A DNA stretch of 20,467 bases from Acidiphilium sp. CAG:727 (GCA_000437515.1 FR898432.1:1-20467), one strand, 5' to 3'. Shown: positions 1-7,403, counted from the stretch's first letter. The notes: generated from the letters alone by a model not told the origin. Program-made: numbers and translations.

Positions 1-2
1 GG

Positions 3-18
3 TCGGGAAGTTTCCCGA
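3..18 (-). terminator. Possible transcription terminator hairpin after potD
   Basis: A perfect inverted repeat (TCGGGAA, two bases, TTCCCGA) lies about 30 bases past the potD stop codon. In practice it would fold as a 6-bp stem with a 4-base loop. On the minus strand any U-run would fall outside the window, so termination is only inferred from position after the last operon gene. Confidence 0.35.
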
Positions 19-48
19 TTGTCACGCGGCTTTTCTATATAAAATAAA

Positions 49-1776
49 TTATTTGATTCGTTCGCTCGAAATAAGAGTTCCGTAATTGCGCCTGGGCAAT
101 CTGATTTTTATTCCGTGTTTTTTGAGTATCGCGAGCGTTACCCACAAAAGCAACGCGAATACTATTACCGCAGGTACGGATATAAGCAGCCACAAGGGCA
201 GATTACCTACTTTTACGTCGCTCCACATGGCGTTTACTTTTTTCAGTTCGTTACGATTGAAAGCCGTCATTATCGCGCAACGATCCACTACGTCTTTCGT
301 CGGGTACTGCACGGTGAGTTGTCTGCCGATATTTTTCACCTTTGAATAAACTATGACTTTTCCGTCCGTCTTTTTATCGTCCGAAACGTTCGAGAAAAAG
401 TAGGTGTAGTCGAGCATTTCGGTATGATCCGCGTCGGGTTCCAGCGTCAAATCGTAATTGTCCGCGTCGCAGATATAATCGAATACGTCGTCGCCCGCGA
501 TAGGACTTACGTAACCGATATAATCCATATTGGATATTGCGATTTCGGGGTCGGACAAGAAGTTTACGAACATCTGCGCGAGGTCTTTATTCGCGCCTTT
601 CGGCATAACCCACGCGTCGAACCAGATATTGCTGCCTTCTTTTGGTACGGCGTAGTAAAGAGTGGCGCCGTCGTCATCGTCGGCAAGGTCGAGCGTATAA
701 GCCGCGTCGCCCGACCAGGCGAAGTTTATGGCTATTTTGCCTGCCGCCATATCTTTCTTTCCGCTGTCCACTTCAAAGCCGTAAACGTTGGTTTTAAGCG
801 TTTTTAACTCGCGTTCCGCAGCCTTTACCGTGGTTTCGCCTTTAAGGGCTTCCTGAGCCTGTCTGACGATTTCTATCGCCCTCTGCGTTCCTTCTTCGTT
901 CTCGTATTTCTTTACTTCGTCAAGCGATTTTACGTCTTCTACGAGATTGCTGTCTACGTTGTTGAAGATTTTAACGAGTATGTCGCGATATTCTTCGACC
1001 GTGATTTTAGTCGGGTCGTGAACTTCCGCGTCGGTGTAAAGAGCGTTGAGTTTTTTAAGCGCGTCGCGGTAAACGTAGCCGACGGCTAAAGCGTAGGTAT
1101 CGCGGATACTGTCTTTAATCGTGCCTAAATTCTTGTAGTAACTGTTCCAGGGGAGTTCCCACGTGGCGACGAAATCTTCGTACTTTTTTACGAGTTCTTT
1201 TTGGTTTTCTACGCCTTTTATCGCGGCTGCGAATTCCGAGTTGTTTTCTGCTAAAACTTCGGGGTTATAGATAAAACCCATAGTACCCCACATGTAGCCG
1301 ACGGCGTATTCGTTCCAGCCCTTGCCTTCGAAAAGGTCTGTGATAAACGGCGAAGCGTAGTCGTTGTAGTTACCCACTTTTTCGTATTTGCCGGCTTCGT
1401 CAACGTCGAATTTTTCGAGCATGTCCTCTTTGATCATACGCTGAATCATATAGTCGGACGGGCATACGAGATCGTACGAATACGTGTAGCCGTTGCCGCT
1501 TTTACGCTTGGTGAGTTGTAACTCGTTGTACATGTTTTCGAGCGTGCCGAAAGTCGAATATTTTACTTTTACCGTATGTCCGCGTTCTTTCGAAGCGTAC
1601 TTTTCGAACTCGGCGATAACGTCGAGAGTTCCCCACTCTTCGTCGAATTCCGAGATATATTCTTCGGCGTTGAAAACGTTCAGGTATTCGACCGTTTCTT
1701 TTTTGCAGGAAGTAAGCGGCAGAAGCGCGCCCGCGGCGACGACCGCGGCAAGGCACAAACTAAATTTTCTTTTCAT
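49..1776 (-). CDS. potD: Spermidine/putrescine-binding lipoprotein of the Pot ABC transporter (PotD), enlarged
   Basis: Extracellular solute-binding component that captures polyamines and delivers them to the PotB/PotC channel. ATG at 1776 was chosen because an AGGAGG site lies about 10 bases upstream; a TTG at 1800 is in frame but has no advantage. Residues 1-24 are a lipoprotein signal ending LTSC, with C24 the lipidated residue. The binding-protein fold shows family landmarks: S107/Y109, FAWSGDA around W354, and the W385-x-D387 pair, which match ligand-contacting positions known in E. coli PotD. At 575 residues it is far longer than the usual roughly 350. Two additions explain this: a Lys/Glu-rich stretch at about 235-325 inside the second lobe, and a transmembrane helix at about 526-551 with a basic cytoplasmic tail. 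It is the last gene of the operon and overlaps potC by 17 bases, which suggests translational coupling. Specificity for spermidine versus putrescine cannot be read here. Confidence 0.9.
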   Translation of the reverse strand: MKRKFSLCLAAVVAAGALLPLTSCKKETVEYLNVFNAEEYISEFDEEWGTLDVIAEFEKYASKERGHTVKVKYSTFGTLENMYNELQLTKRKSGNGYTYSYDLVCPSDYMIQRMIKEDMLEKFDVDEAGKYEKVGNYNDYASPFITDLFEGKGWNEYAVGYMWGTMGFIYNPEVLAENNSEFAAAIKGVENQKELVKKYEDFVATWELPWNSYYKNLGTIKDSIRDTYALAVGYVYRDALKKLNALYTDAEVHDPTKITVEEYRDILVKIFNNVDSNLVEDVKSLDEVKKYENEEGTQRAIEIVRQAQEALKGETTVKAAERELKTLKTNVYGFEVDSGKKDMAAGKIAINFAWSGDAAYTLDLADDDDGATLYYAVPKEGSNIWFDAWVMPKGANKDLAQMFVNFLSDPEIAISNMDYIGYVSPIAGDDVFDYICDADNYDLTLEPDADHTEMLDYTYFFSNVSDDKKTDGKVIVYSKVKNIGRQLTVQYPTKDVVDRCAIMTAFNRNELKKVNAMWSDVKVGNLPLWLLISVPAVIVFALLLWVTLAILKKHGIKIRLPRRNYGTLISSERIK

Positions 1777-2566
1777 TCTTTTTAGCCCTCCTGATCGCAA
1801 GTAAGTTTCTGACGACTACGAAGATTACCATTATAAGGAATATTATCGCCGACAAAGCCCTTAAAGCGGGTACGGACGAACCTTTTCCGCCCTTAGCGTA
1901 GGCGTCGAAAACGTAAGTGGAAATGGTGTCGAACGTCGGCGGACGCGTAAACGTGGTAATGATATAATCGTCCAGCGACAAGGTTATAGCAAGCATAAAG
2001 CCGCTTATGACGCCCGGCATAATCTCGGGCAATATGACGGAAAACAGGGCTTTCGTCGGACTTGCGCCGAGGTCTAACGCCGCTTCGTACAGGTTGCCGT
2101 CGAGTTGTTTGAGTTTCGGCAGTACCGACAGATACACGAACGGGAAGCAAAGCACGATATGCCCGATTAAAAGCGAAGCGTAAGTTCTTCCGAAAGCGAA
2201 CATCGTGCATACGAGCGCAATCGATATTGCGGTTACTATCTCGGCGTTTATGACGGGTATATTCGTAACCGAATCGAGGACTTTTCTGACTTTCTTTCTG
2301 GAATAGAACGAGCCTATCGCACCAAGCGTACCGAGTATCGTCGAACAGGTTGCCGCAAGAAGCGCAAGCACTATCGTATTGATTACGGTCGTTTTAAGAC
2401 TTTCGTCGGTGAAGAGTTGTTTATAGAGTTTGAAACCCCATTCTTTCGACCATACGCCGATGGACGGAGAAAGGTTGAAAGAGTAAATGGTAAGCAGAAT
2501 TATCGGGGCGTATAAAAAGGCGATTACGAGAAAGAGATAAACCCATTTGAGAACTTTTTTTACCAT
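1760..2566 (-). CDS. potC: Spermidine/putrescine ABC transporter permease PotC
   Basis: Inner subunit of the two-protein membrane channel for polyamine import. The 268 residues contain about six hydrophobic segments, beginning with one at residues 9-29. The EAA cytoplasmic loop that docks on the ATPase is clear at about 161-189 (EAALDLGASP, then ILPEIMPGVISG). Length and layout match the PotC/YdcV branch of binding-protein-dependent permeases. ATG at 2566 is preceded by GGAGGCGG and sits inside the last codons of potB, a 7-base overlap; its own end overlaps potD by 17 bases. Gene order potA-potB-potC-potD is the classical one, so the assignment to C rather than B rests on both order and sequence. 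Confidence 0.93.
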   Translation of the reverse strand: MVKKVLKWVYLFLVIAFLYAPIILLTIYSFNLSPSIGVWSKEWGFKLYKQLFTDESLKTTVINTIVLALLAATCSTILGTLGAIGSFYSRKKVRKVLDSVTNIPVINAEIVTAISIALVCTMFAFGRTYASLLIGHIVLCFPFVYLSVLPKLKQLDGNLYEAALDLGASPTKALFSVILPEIMPGVISGFMLAITLSLDDYIITTFTRPPTFDTISTYVFDAYAKGGKGSSVPALRALSAIIFLIMVIFVVVRNLLAIRRAKKNEKKI

Positions 2567-3402
2567 AATCCGCCTCCTCTCGTGTTGACTTCTTCGCCGT
2601 CGGAAAATTTATTCGTTACGAACATAGTTATAAAGATAAGCACGAGCAAGATCATCGCTATTGCCGAACCGGCGTGCCAGTCGAACATGGTCGAGAACTG
2701 GTCTTCGATGAGTTTGCCGATAATCGTTACGTTGCCGTTGCCCAAAGTGTCGGAAACGACGTAACTCGTGGTCGTCGGGAGCAGTACCATGGTTACCGCG
2801 CTGACGATTCCCGGCGCGGACATAGGCACTACTACTTTGAAAAAAGTCTGCGCGCTCGTCGCGCCCAAGTCCTGCGACGCTTCGAGTACGTTTTTGTCGA
2901 GTTTTATAAGCACGGTGTAAAGGGGCAATATCGTAAACGGCAGATAGTCGTAAACCATGCCGATGACCGTGTTGAAAAAACTCATTTTATTGGAGTTATA
3001 AAAGCCCATTGCGAAAAGCAATTCTTTCATAGCCGCCGTGCGAAGAACGAAGTTTATCCACATGGGCAGAATAAAGAGCATTAAAAGCACCGAGCGGGTT
3101 TTCATTCTGGAACGGGCAAGTATATACGCGACGGGGTAGGCGATCAAAAGACAGATAACGGTCGTTAAAATCGCAAGCGCGAAACTTATATATATCGCGC
3201 GTATGTTCGTAGACGACGAGAAGAACGCCGTGAAGTTGGAAAAGGAGAACGAAAACGCGGTAATATCATTGGTTACGACTTCGCGGTTTTCGACCGTAAA
3301 CGCATAGAGAATTATAAGCAGTAAGGGGAATACCACGAACGCGAGCATAAACACCGCGTAGGGGATTCCGAGATGCTTTCTCGAAAATTTCAACGCTTTC
3401 AT
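2560..3402 (-). CDS. potB: Spermidine/putrescine ABC transporter permease PotB
   Basis: First permease subunit of the polyamine importer, 280 residues with about six membrane segments (the first at roughly 12-34). The EAA loop is at about 174-203 (EASQDLGATS, then VVPMSAPGIVSA), the site that contacts PotA. The LPMWINFVLRT segment at about 112-122 is typical of PotB/PotH-type permeases. ATG at 3402 starts one base after the potA stop codon, so ribosomes probably reinitiate; an AAAGGCGG stretch about 13 bases upstream can serve as the ribosome site. It overlaps potC by 7 bases. Nothing is broken or missing. Confidence 0.93.
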   Translation of the reverse strand: MKALKFSRKHLGIPYAVFMLAFVVFPLLLIILYAFTVENREVVTNDITAFSFSFSNFTAFFSSSTNIRAIYISFALAILTTVICLLIAYPVAYILARSRMKTRSVLLMLFILPMWINFVLRTAAMKELLFAMGFYNSNKMSFFNTVIGMVYDYLPFTILPLYTVLIKLDKNVLEASQDLGATSAQTFFKVVVPMSAPGIVSAVTMVLLPTTTSYVVSDTLGNGNVTIIGKLIEDQFSTMFDWHAGSAIAMILLVLIFITMFVTNKFSDGEEVNTRGGGLW

Positions 3403-3403
3403 T

Positions 3404-4906
3404 TTACTTCGTCGCCGCCTTTAAGGTAAGTTTGATTTTTTCGGGAGGAATCTTGACCGAAACGCGGTCGTTTTCGTTCCAGGTGTATTCGGTGTCCACT
3501 ACGAAGTCTTCTTCCTCTTCGTCGGTACGGATAATGATCTGATAGTGGTCGCCCTTGTAAACTATCTGAATAATCGTACCCGCGACGTTGCCGTCTTCGT
3601 CGTTGTCTATAATCTCGATGTCTTTAAGACCGACTTCTACGTTTACGTCAACGTCCGTAAGGTCGATTTTTTCGCCCTCTTTGGTGATAAGGTATCCTTC
3701 TTCGTCAAGACGGCTGCCTTCGTAGAGTTGAGTTACGTCACATTCGAATTCTCCGCCCGCGAAACATACGGTGTTCTTTTTGGTGATATAACCCGTATAG
3801 CGGTTGGCGTCGAATTCCTTAGCCATTATGTGTATGTCGTCGGGACGGATGATAACCGAACACTTCGTGCCTTCTTTTCTTTCGATAGTGTCCTGCACGA
3901 CGATTTCGGTTTTGCCTACCATAACGACCATTTCGTAGTGAACGCCTTTGAAAATCGAAGAGGAGATGACGCCGTCAACCTGACCTTTGCCTTCGTCCAC
4001 GAGGAACACGTCTTCGGGACGGACGACGACGTCTACTTTTTCGTTCTTCGGGAAGTCGTCTACGCAGTCGAACACTTTGTTTATGAAGCGTACCTTTTTG
4101 TCGCCGACCATGGTACCCGAAAAGATATTGCTTTCGCCGATGAAGTCCGCCACGAAGGCGTTTTTCGGCTCGTTGTAGATGTCTTTCGGCGTGCCTATCT
4201 GCTGAATTTCGCCGTCTTTCATAACGACTATGGTGTCGCTCATCGTAAGCGCTTCTTCCTGATCGTGCGTTACGTAAATAAAGGTAATGCCGAGTTTGTC
4301 GTGCATTGCTTTAAGTTCGAGTTGCATATCTTTACGCATTTTAAGGTCGAGCGCGCCGAGCGGTTCGTCCAAAAGCAGAATTTCGGGTTCGTTGACGATT
4401 GCCCTTGCGATGGCGATACGCTGTTGCTGTCCGCCCGAAAGAGTGGTTACGTCGCGTTTTTCGAATTCTTCGAGATCGACGAGTTTAAGAACCCTGGAAA
4501 CTTTCGCGTCAATCGCTTCTTTCGAGAGTTTTTCGGTTTTTACGATCGTTCTGCCTTTTTTGTCTACGTAGGTGTTGCGATAGCGTTTGAGTTTAAGCCC
4601 GAACGCTATGTTGTCGTACACGTTAAGGTGCGGGAACAACGCGTAACGTTGAAATACGGTGTTTATCGGCCTTTCGTAAGGGGGCAGGTTCGTTATATCT
4701 TTGCCGTTCAACAAAATTTTGCCCTTGGTGGGGAGTTCGAAACCCGCGATCATGCGAAGGGTCGTCGATTTGCCGCAACCCGAAGGTCCCAAAAAGGTGA
4801 TGAATTCGCCCTTTCTGACGTAGAGATTGAAGTTCTCTACCGCCGTTTGCCCGTCAAAGACCTTCTCGACGCCGATAAGTTCAATGATTTTTTCGTCTTT
4901 TTCCAT
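3404..4906 (-). CDS. potA: Spermidine/putrescine ABC transporter ATP-binding protein PotA, with duplicated C-terminal domain
   Basis: Cytoplasmic ATPase that powers polyamine uptake through PotBC. Walker A GPSGCGKST at 40-48, Q-loop glutamine 86, signature LSGGQ at 156-160, Walker B ILLLDE at 176-181 and H-loop H214 are all present. Two features differ from the usual roughly 350-residue PotA. A basic insert at about 107-132 lies between the Q-loop and the signature. The C-terminal part, about 262-500, is double length and carries two related copies of a TOBE-like unit (about 310-361 and 441-494) sharing a YKGxHY motif. ATG at 4906 is preceded by GGAGAA and starts 11 bases after the regulator stop. 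Longer in-frame starts back to 5029 would run into the regulator and lack a ribosome site. Confidence 0.92.
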   Translation of the reverse strand: MEKDEKIIELIGVEKVFDGQTAVENFNLYVRKGEFITFLGPSGCGKSTTLRMIAGFELPTKGKILLNGKDITNLPPYERPINTVFQRYALFPHLNVYDNIAFGLKLKRYRNTYVDKKGRTIVKTEKLSKEAIDAKVSRVLKLVDLEEFEKRDVTTLSGGQQQRIAIARAIVNEPEILLLDEPLGALDLKMRKDMQLELKAMHDKLGITFIYVTHDQEEALTMSDTIVVMKDGEIQQIGTPKDIYNEPKNAFVADFIGESNIFSGTMVGDKKVRFINKVFDCVDDFPKNEKVDVVVRPEDVFLVDEGKGQVDGVISSSIFKGVHYEMVVMVGKTEIVVQDTIERKEGTKCSVIIRPDDIHIMAKEFDANRYTGYITKKNTVCFAGGEFECDVTQLYEGSRLDEEGYLITKEGEKIDLTDVDVNVEVGLKDIEIIDNDEDGNVAGTIIQIVYKGDHYQIIIRTDEEEEDFVVDTEYTWNENDRVSVKIPPEKIKLTLKAATK

Positions 4907-4917
4907 TTGTGTTCTCC

Positions 4918-5451
4918 TTAAAACGTAGGGGGAGTGGCTACCCAGATAAATTTCGCGACTCTGTCGGTCGGATTTTCCATATAGTGAGTTTTGGACGCCG
5001 AAAAGTAAAAACTTTCGCCCTTGTTGCAACGGTATTTTTTGTTGCCGAGGTGCACGATTACGCTGCCCGAAAGCACGTAACCAAATTCTTCGCCCTCGTG
5101 CGGAACGTCCGCTTCGGTGAATTTGCCGGGCATGAGTTCGACTATCAAAGGCTCCATGGCGTTTTTCTGCGCGTTGTTCACAAGCCAGTTTATTTTTACC
5201 GCGCCCGTGTCCTTTTCTATGAAGTCGTCTTCTTTGAAGACGATTTTTTCTTCTTCCTCTTCCGAAAAGAATTCTTTAAGGTTGGTGCCGAGCGCCGAAA
5301 GAATATCCACGAGCGTTGCGATCGACGGGCTGGTAAGGTCGTTTTCGAGTTGACTTATATAGCCTTTCGTGAGTTCGCACCTGTCGGCGAGTTCTTCCTG
5401 CGTGAGCGCGCAATGCAGCCTTAATTGCTTGATTTTAGTTCCGAGTTCCAC
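4918..5451 (-). CDS. XRE-family transcriptional regulator with cupin sensor domain (PuuR-like), probable regulator of the pot operon
   Basis: A 177-residue DNA-binding regulator. Residues about 6-60 form an XRE helix-turn-helix (TQEELADRCELTKGYISQLE), followed by an acidic linker. Residues about 105-175 form a cupin barrel with H118, E121/E122 and H156 at the positions that bind metal or ligand in this family (PHEGEEFGYVLSGS). Proteins of this build next to pot or puu genes usually sense polyamine status; that role here is inferred from position as first gene of the operon. The start is GTG at 5451 with GGGGAGA upstream. It is followed by potA after 11 bases. The leader upstream carries three TAAAC-N5-GTTTA repeats that are likely its own operators, giving autoregulation of the whole operon. 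Confidence 0.88.
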   Translation of the reverse strand: MELGTKIKQLRLHCALTQEELADRCELTKGYISQLENDLTSPSIATLVDILSALGTNLKEFFSEEEEEKIVFKEDDFIEKDTGAVKINWLVNNAQKNAMEPLIVELMPGKFTEADVPHEGEEFGYVLSGSVIVHLGNKKYRCNKGESFYFSASKTHYMENPTDRVAKFIWVATPPTF

Positions 5452-5490
5452 TTCGATTCTCCCCGTGTTTTTTCTCGTTCGGTTTTATAA

Positions 5491-5580
5491 TTAAACAAAA
5501 AGTTTAACGCGTTAAGTTCAGTTAAACCAAAAGTTTAGAGCGTTAAGTTTAGTTAAACGAAAAGTTTACAATCTCTAAAC
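5491..5580. promoter_or_regulatory. Operator array: three TAAAC-N5-GTTTA boxes at 31-bp spacing
   Basis: TAAAC and GTTTA arms separated by five bases occur at 5492-5506, 5523-5537 and 5554-5568, exactly 31 bp apart, or about three helical turns. A fourth half-site TAAAC is at 5576-5580. The first two units also share a GCGTTAAGTT segment, and in unit one this makes a perfect 12-bp palindrome at 5504-5515. The array lies between the predicted transcription start of the pot operon and the regulator start codon. It is most likely bound by the adjacent XRE/cupin protein. Confidence 0.72.
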
Positions 5581-5591
5581 CAACGAGTGTT

Positions 5592-5620
5592 ATTATATTC
5601 TTATGGCTCTTATATGTCAA
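5592..5620 (-). promoter_or_regulatory. Consensus sigma-A promoter of the regulator-potABCD operon
   Basis: On the minus strand the sequence reads TTGACA (5620-5615), a 17-base spacer, and TATAAT (5597-5592). Both boxes match consensus exactly. Transcription should begin near 5585, giving a 134-base leader before the GTG at 5451. Such a strong promoter fits a system held down by a repressor. Confidence 0.85.
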
Positions 5621-5690
5621 TCGTTTTTACGCGATTTTCCGATATTTTTTTCGGCGTCGGCATACGGCTTTTTATCGCGGCATAGAATCT

Positions 5691-5753
5691 AACGGGAAAC
5701 GACGTCTTAAACGCGCGAAAATTCGACTTTCGCGCCGAGGATTTCCCGTTTTT
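5691..5753 (+). promoter_or_regulatory. Nested stem-loop in the leader region of the deacetylase gene
   Basis: Outer arms AACGGGAAA (5691-5699) and TTTCCCGTT (5742-5750) enclose inner arms GCGCGAAA (5713-5720) and TTTCGCGC (5728-5735) with a 7-base loop. The outer arm runs directly into a T-tract at 5749-5753, giving it a terminator-like shape on the plus strand. No plus-strand gene lies upstream, so it would act as a leader attenuator, a structured operator, or a small palindromic element. From 5621 to 5792 no gene and no consensus plus-strand promoter were seen. Confidence 0.5.
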
Positions 5754-5792
5754 CGACTGATTTCTTATGTTAAAATAAAGGGGTAAAAGCGA

Positions 5793-6548
5793 ATGGCAAA
5801 AACGAAACGCGTTGCGGCGTTTATACTTGCGGCGATAACGATTTTCTGCCTTGCGGCGGGGGTAAAATACAGCGGGGCGTACACGCTCTACACGTTCGCC
5901 ACCGCCAAAAGAAAGTTACCGATATATTCGGTTGAAAGAGAAGACAAGAAAATAGCGATTTCTTTCGACTGCGCCTGGGGCGTGGAGCATACCGACGAAC
6001 TCTTGTCTACAATGGAAAAGTATAACGTTAAATGTACTTTTTTCGCCGTTCAGTTCTGGGTGGAAAAATATCCCGACTATGCGAAAAAAATAGTAGGGAA
6101 AGGACACGGACTCGAAACCCACTCGAAAACTCATCCGAAAATGAGCAAATTATCCCGCGATGAGATAAAAGCCGAATTGATTTCGTCGAAAGCCGCGATA
6201 GAAAAGGTTACGGGTCGGAAAGTAACGCTTTTCCGCCCGCCGTTCGGCGATTATAACGACAAAGTGATAACCTGCGCCGAAGAACTCGGGCTTTACCCGA
6301 TACAATGGGACGTCGACAGTCTTGACTGGAAAGATTTATCCGCCGACAAAATAGCCGCGCGGGTGCTTAAAAGGGTGAAGAGCGGTTCGATAATACTTAT
6401 GCACAACAACGGATTGCATACGGCGGAAAGTCTTCCGCTTATATTCGGGCCGTTGCTTGCCGACGGGTACGAGTTCGTACGGATCGACGACCTTATATAT
6501 AAAGAAAATTACGAAATCCGTTCCGACGGCGCGCAGATAAAAAAATAA
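5793..6548 (+). CDS. Polysaccharide deacetylase, NodB/CE4 family, membrane-anchored (PdaB-like)
   Basis: A 251-residue enzyme predicted to remove acetyl groups from a cell-wall or other amino-sugar polymer outside the cell. An uncleaved-looking N-terminal hydrophobic segment (about 6-24) precedes the NodB domain at about 52-245. Visible CE4 motifs are SFDCAWG with D59, H110-S-K-T-H114, RPPFGDY at 148-154, WDVDSLDW at 172-179, and LMHNN with H204. The first motif lacks the usual second aspartate, with C60 in its place, as in some PdaB/YlxY-like relatives where this position varies; metal binding may therefore differ. ATG at 5793 follows AAAGGGG. It is monocistronic, diverging from the pot operon and followed by a REP-like palindrome. 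The actual substrate (peptidoglycan, delta-lactam, other) is not decided by the sequence. Confidence 0.85.
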   Translation: MAKTKRVAAFILAAITIFCLAAGVKYSGAYTLYTFATAKRKLPIYSVEREDKKIAISFDCAWGVEHTDELLSTMEKYNVKCTFFAVQFWVEKYPDYAKKIVGKGHGLETHSKTHPKMSKLSRDEIKAELISSKAAIEKVTGRKVTLFRPPFGDYNDKVITCAEELGLYPIQWDVDSLDWKDLSADKIAARVLKRVKSGSIILMHNNGLHTAESLPLIFGPLLADGYEFVRIDDLIYKENYEIRSDGAQIKK

Positions 6549-6551
6549 AGT

Positions 6552-6620
6552 CCGACGGGTTTGCCATTCCGGGGGGATCATTCTGAGCAACGCGAAGAAT
6601 CTCCCGGAAGGGGACGTCGG
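6552..6620. repeat. REP-like palindromic element downstream of the deacetylase gene
   Basis: Outer arms CCGACG/CGTCGG (6552-6557, 6615-6620) flank TTCCGGG (6567-6573) pairing with CCCGGAA (6603-6609), and further inward TTCT pairs with AGAA. The core CATTCTGAGC followed by GCGAAGAATC matches my recollection of a short dispersed repeat found in many bacterial genomes; this was not searched. It lies just after the stop codon. No T-run follows, so it is more likely an mRNA-end stabiliser or mobile palindrome than an intrinsic terminator. Confidence 0.55.
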
Positions 6621-6655
6621 CGGGGAATTACTTAATGATAACCGATAATAAAAAA

Positions 6656-6674
6656 GTAACTTACGATAAGTTAC
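6656..6674. promoter_or_regulatory. Inverted repeat just upstream of the SSB-like gene ribosome site
   Basis: GTAACTTA (6656-6663), three bases, TAAGTTAC (6667-6674): a perfect 8-bp inverted repeat ending a few bases before the AAGGAG of the next gene. It could be a repressor operator or a weak mRNA hairpin near the ribosome site. A GATAAT box at 6644-6649 might be a -10 element, but no good -35 accompanies it. Confidence 0.45.
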
Positions 6675-6689
6675 AAAAGGAGATATATA

Positions 6690-7385
6690 ATGATTAACGA
6701 CGAAAAGCAAAACAACAGAGTGTTCGTAAGGGGCGAAATCGTTTCCGAAGCGAAATATTCTCACGAAGTATACGGCGAAGGCTTCTACGAAACCGAAGTA
6801 TCCGTAAAACGCCTTTCGGGGCAAGCGGATATTCTTCCCGTAACGGTGTCGGAAAGACTTATAGAGAGTTATTCGCTTAAAGTCGGCTCGCATATAAGCG
6901 CGATAGGGCAGTTCAGAAGTTACAATAAACTTCTCGACGGTAAAAGCAAACTCATGCTGACGGTGTTTATAAAAGAAATTATCGACGCTCCGCAGGTTAA
7001 AAACCCCAACAACGTCGTGCTGTCGGGGTATATATGCAAGCCGCCCGTGTACCGAACCACTCCGTTTTCGAGAGAGATAGCCGACGTGCTTATAGCGGTC
7101 AACCGCGCGTATAATAAATCGGACTATATTCCGTGTATCGCCTGGGGCAGAAACGCGAGATTCGTCCGCAATCTCGCCGTCGGCGAGAAAATAGCCGTCG
7201 CGGGAAGAATACAGAGCCGCGAATACGTCAAGAAGATTTCGGAAGACGAAAGCAGGACCATGACCGCTTACGAAGTTTCTATTTGCAAACTTGCGGCGTA
7301 CGATAACGTCGAATGTTTCGATATGGACGAAGAATTCGGAGTATATCCCGCCGAAACCAAGCGCGAAGAACAAAATATAGGGTGA
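6690..7385 (+). CDS. Single-stranded DNA-binding protein-like, two OB folds
   Basis: A 231-residue cytoplasmic protein expected to bind single-stranded DNA in replication or repair. The C-terminal half (about 107-203) reads as a standard SSB OB fold: NVVLSGYICKPP, FSREIADVLIAVNRAY, DYIPCIAWGRNARFV and GEKIAVAGRIQSREY. The N-terminal half (about 8-100) has a second, weaker OB-like pattern (VFVRGEIVSEA, then GSHISAIGQFRSY). This doubled form occurs in Clostridia beside the canonical SSB. The C-terminus ends KREEQNIG and lacks the acidic DDDIPF-type tip that recruits partner proteins in housekeeping SSB, so this is probably an accessory paralogue. ATG at 6690 follows AAGGAG. A terminator follows at 7404. 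Confidence 0.8.
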   Translation: MINDEKQNNRVFVRGEIVSEAKYSHEVYGEGFYETEVSVKRLSGQADILPVTVSERLIESYSLKVGSHISAIGQFRSYNKLLDGKSKLMLTVFIKEIIDAPQVKNPNNVVLSGYICKPPVYRTTPFSREIADVLIAVNRAYNKSDYIPCIAWGRNARFVRNLAVGEKIAVAGRIQSREYVKKISEDESRTMTAYEVSICKLAAYDNVECFDMDEEFGVYPAETKREEQNIG

Positions 7386-7403
7386 AATTTTACGTAATAC
7401 CGT

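Noticed and set aside
1777..1800. TTG start for PotD at 1800
   Set aside because: The AGGAGG lies inside this extension and serves the ATG at 1776, which also gives a proper signal peptide.
3545..4921. Long open frame (458 codons) on the plus strand opposite potA
   Set aside because: It is a mirror of the potA codon pattern; its protein has no recognisable domain and potA is certain.
4907..5029. Longer N-terminus for PotA, starting at 5029
   Set aside because: It would overlap the regulator gene, has no ribosome site, and adds residues absent from the family; ATG 4906 has GGAGAA.
5491..5580. CRISPR-like array from regularly spaced repeats
   Set aside because: Period of 31 bp has no variable spacers of usual length, only three units, no leader or cas genes; it fits operators.
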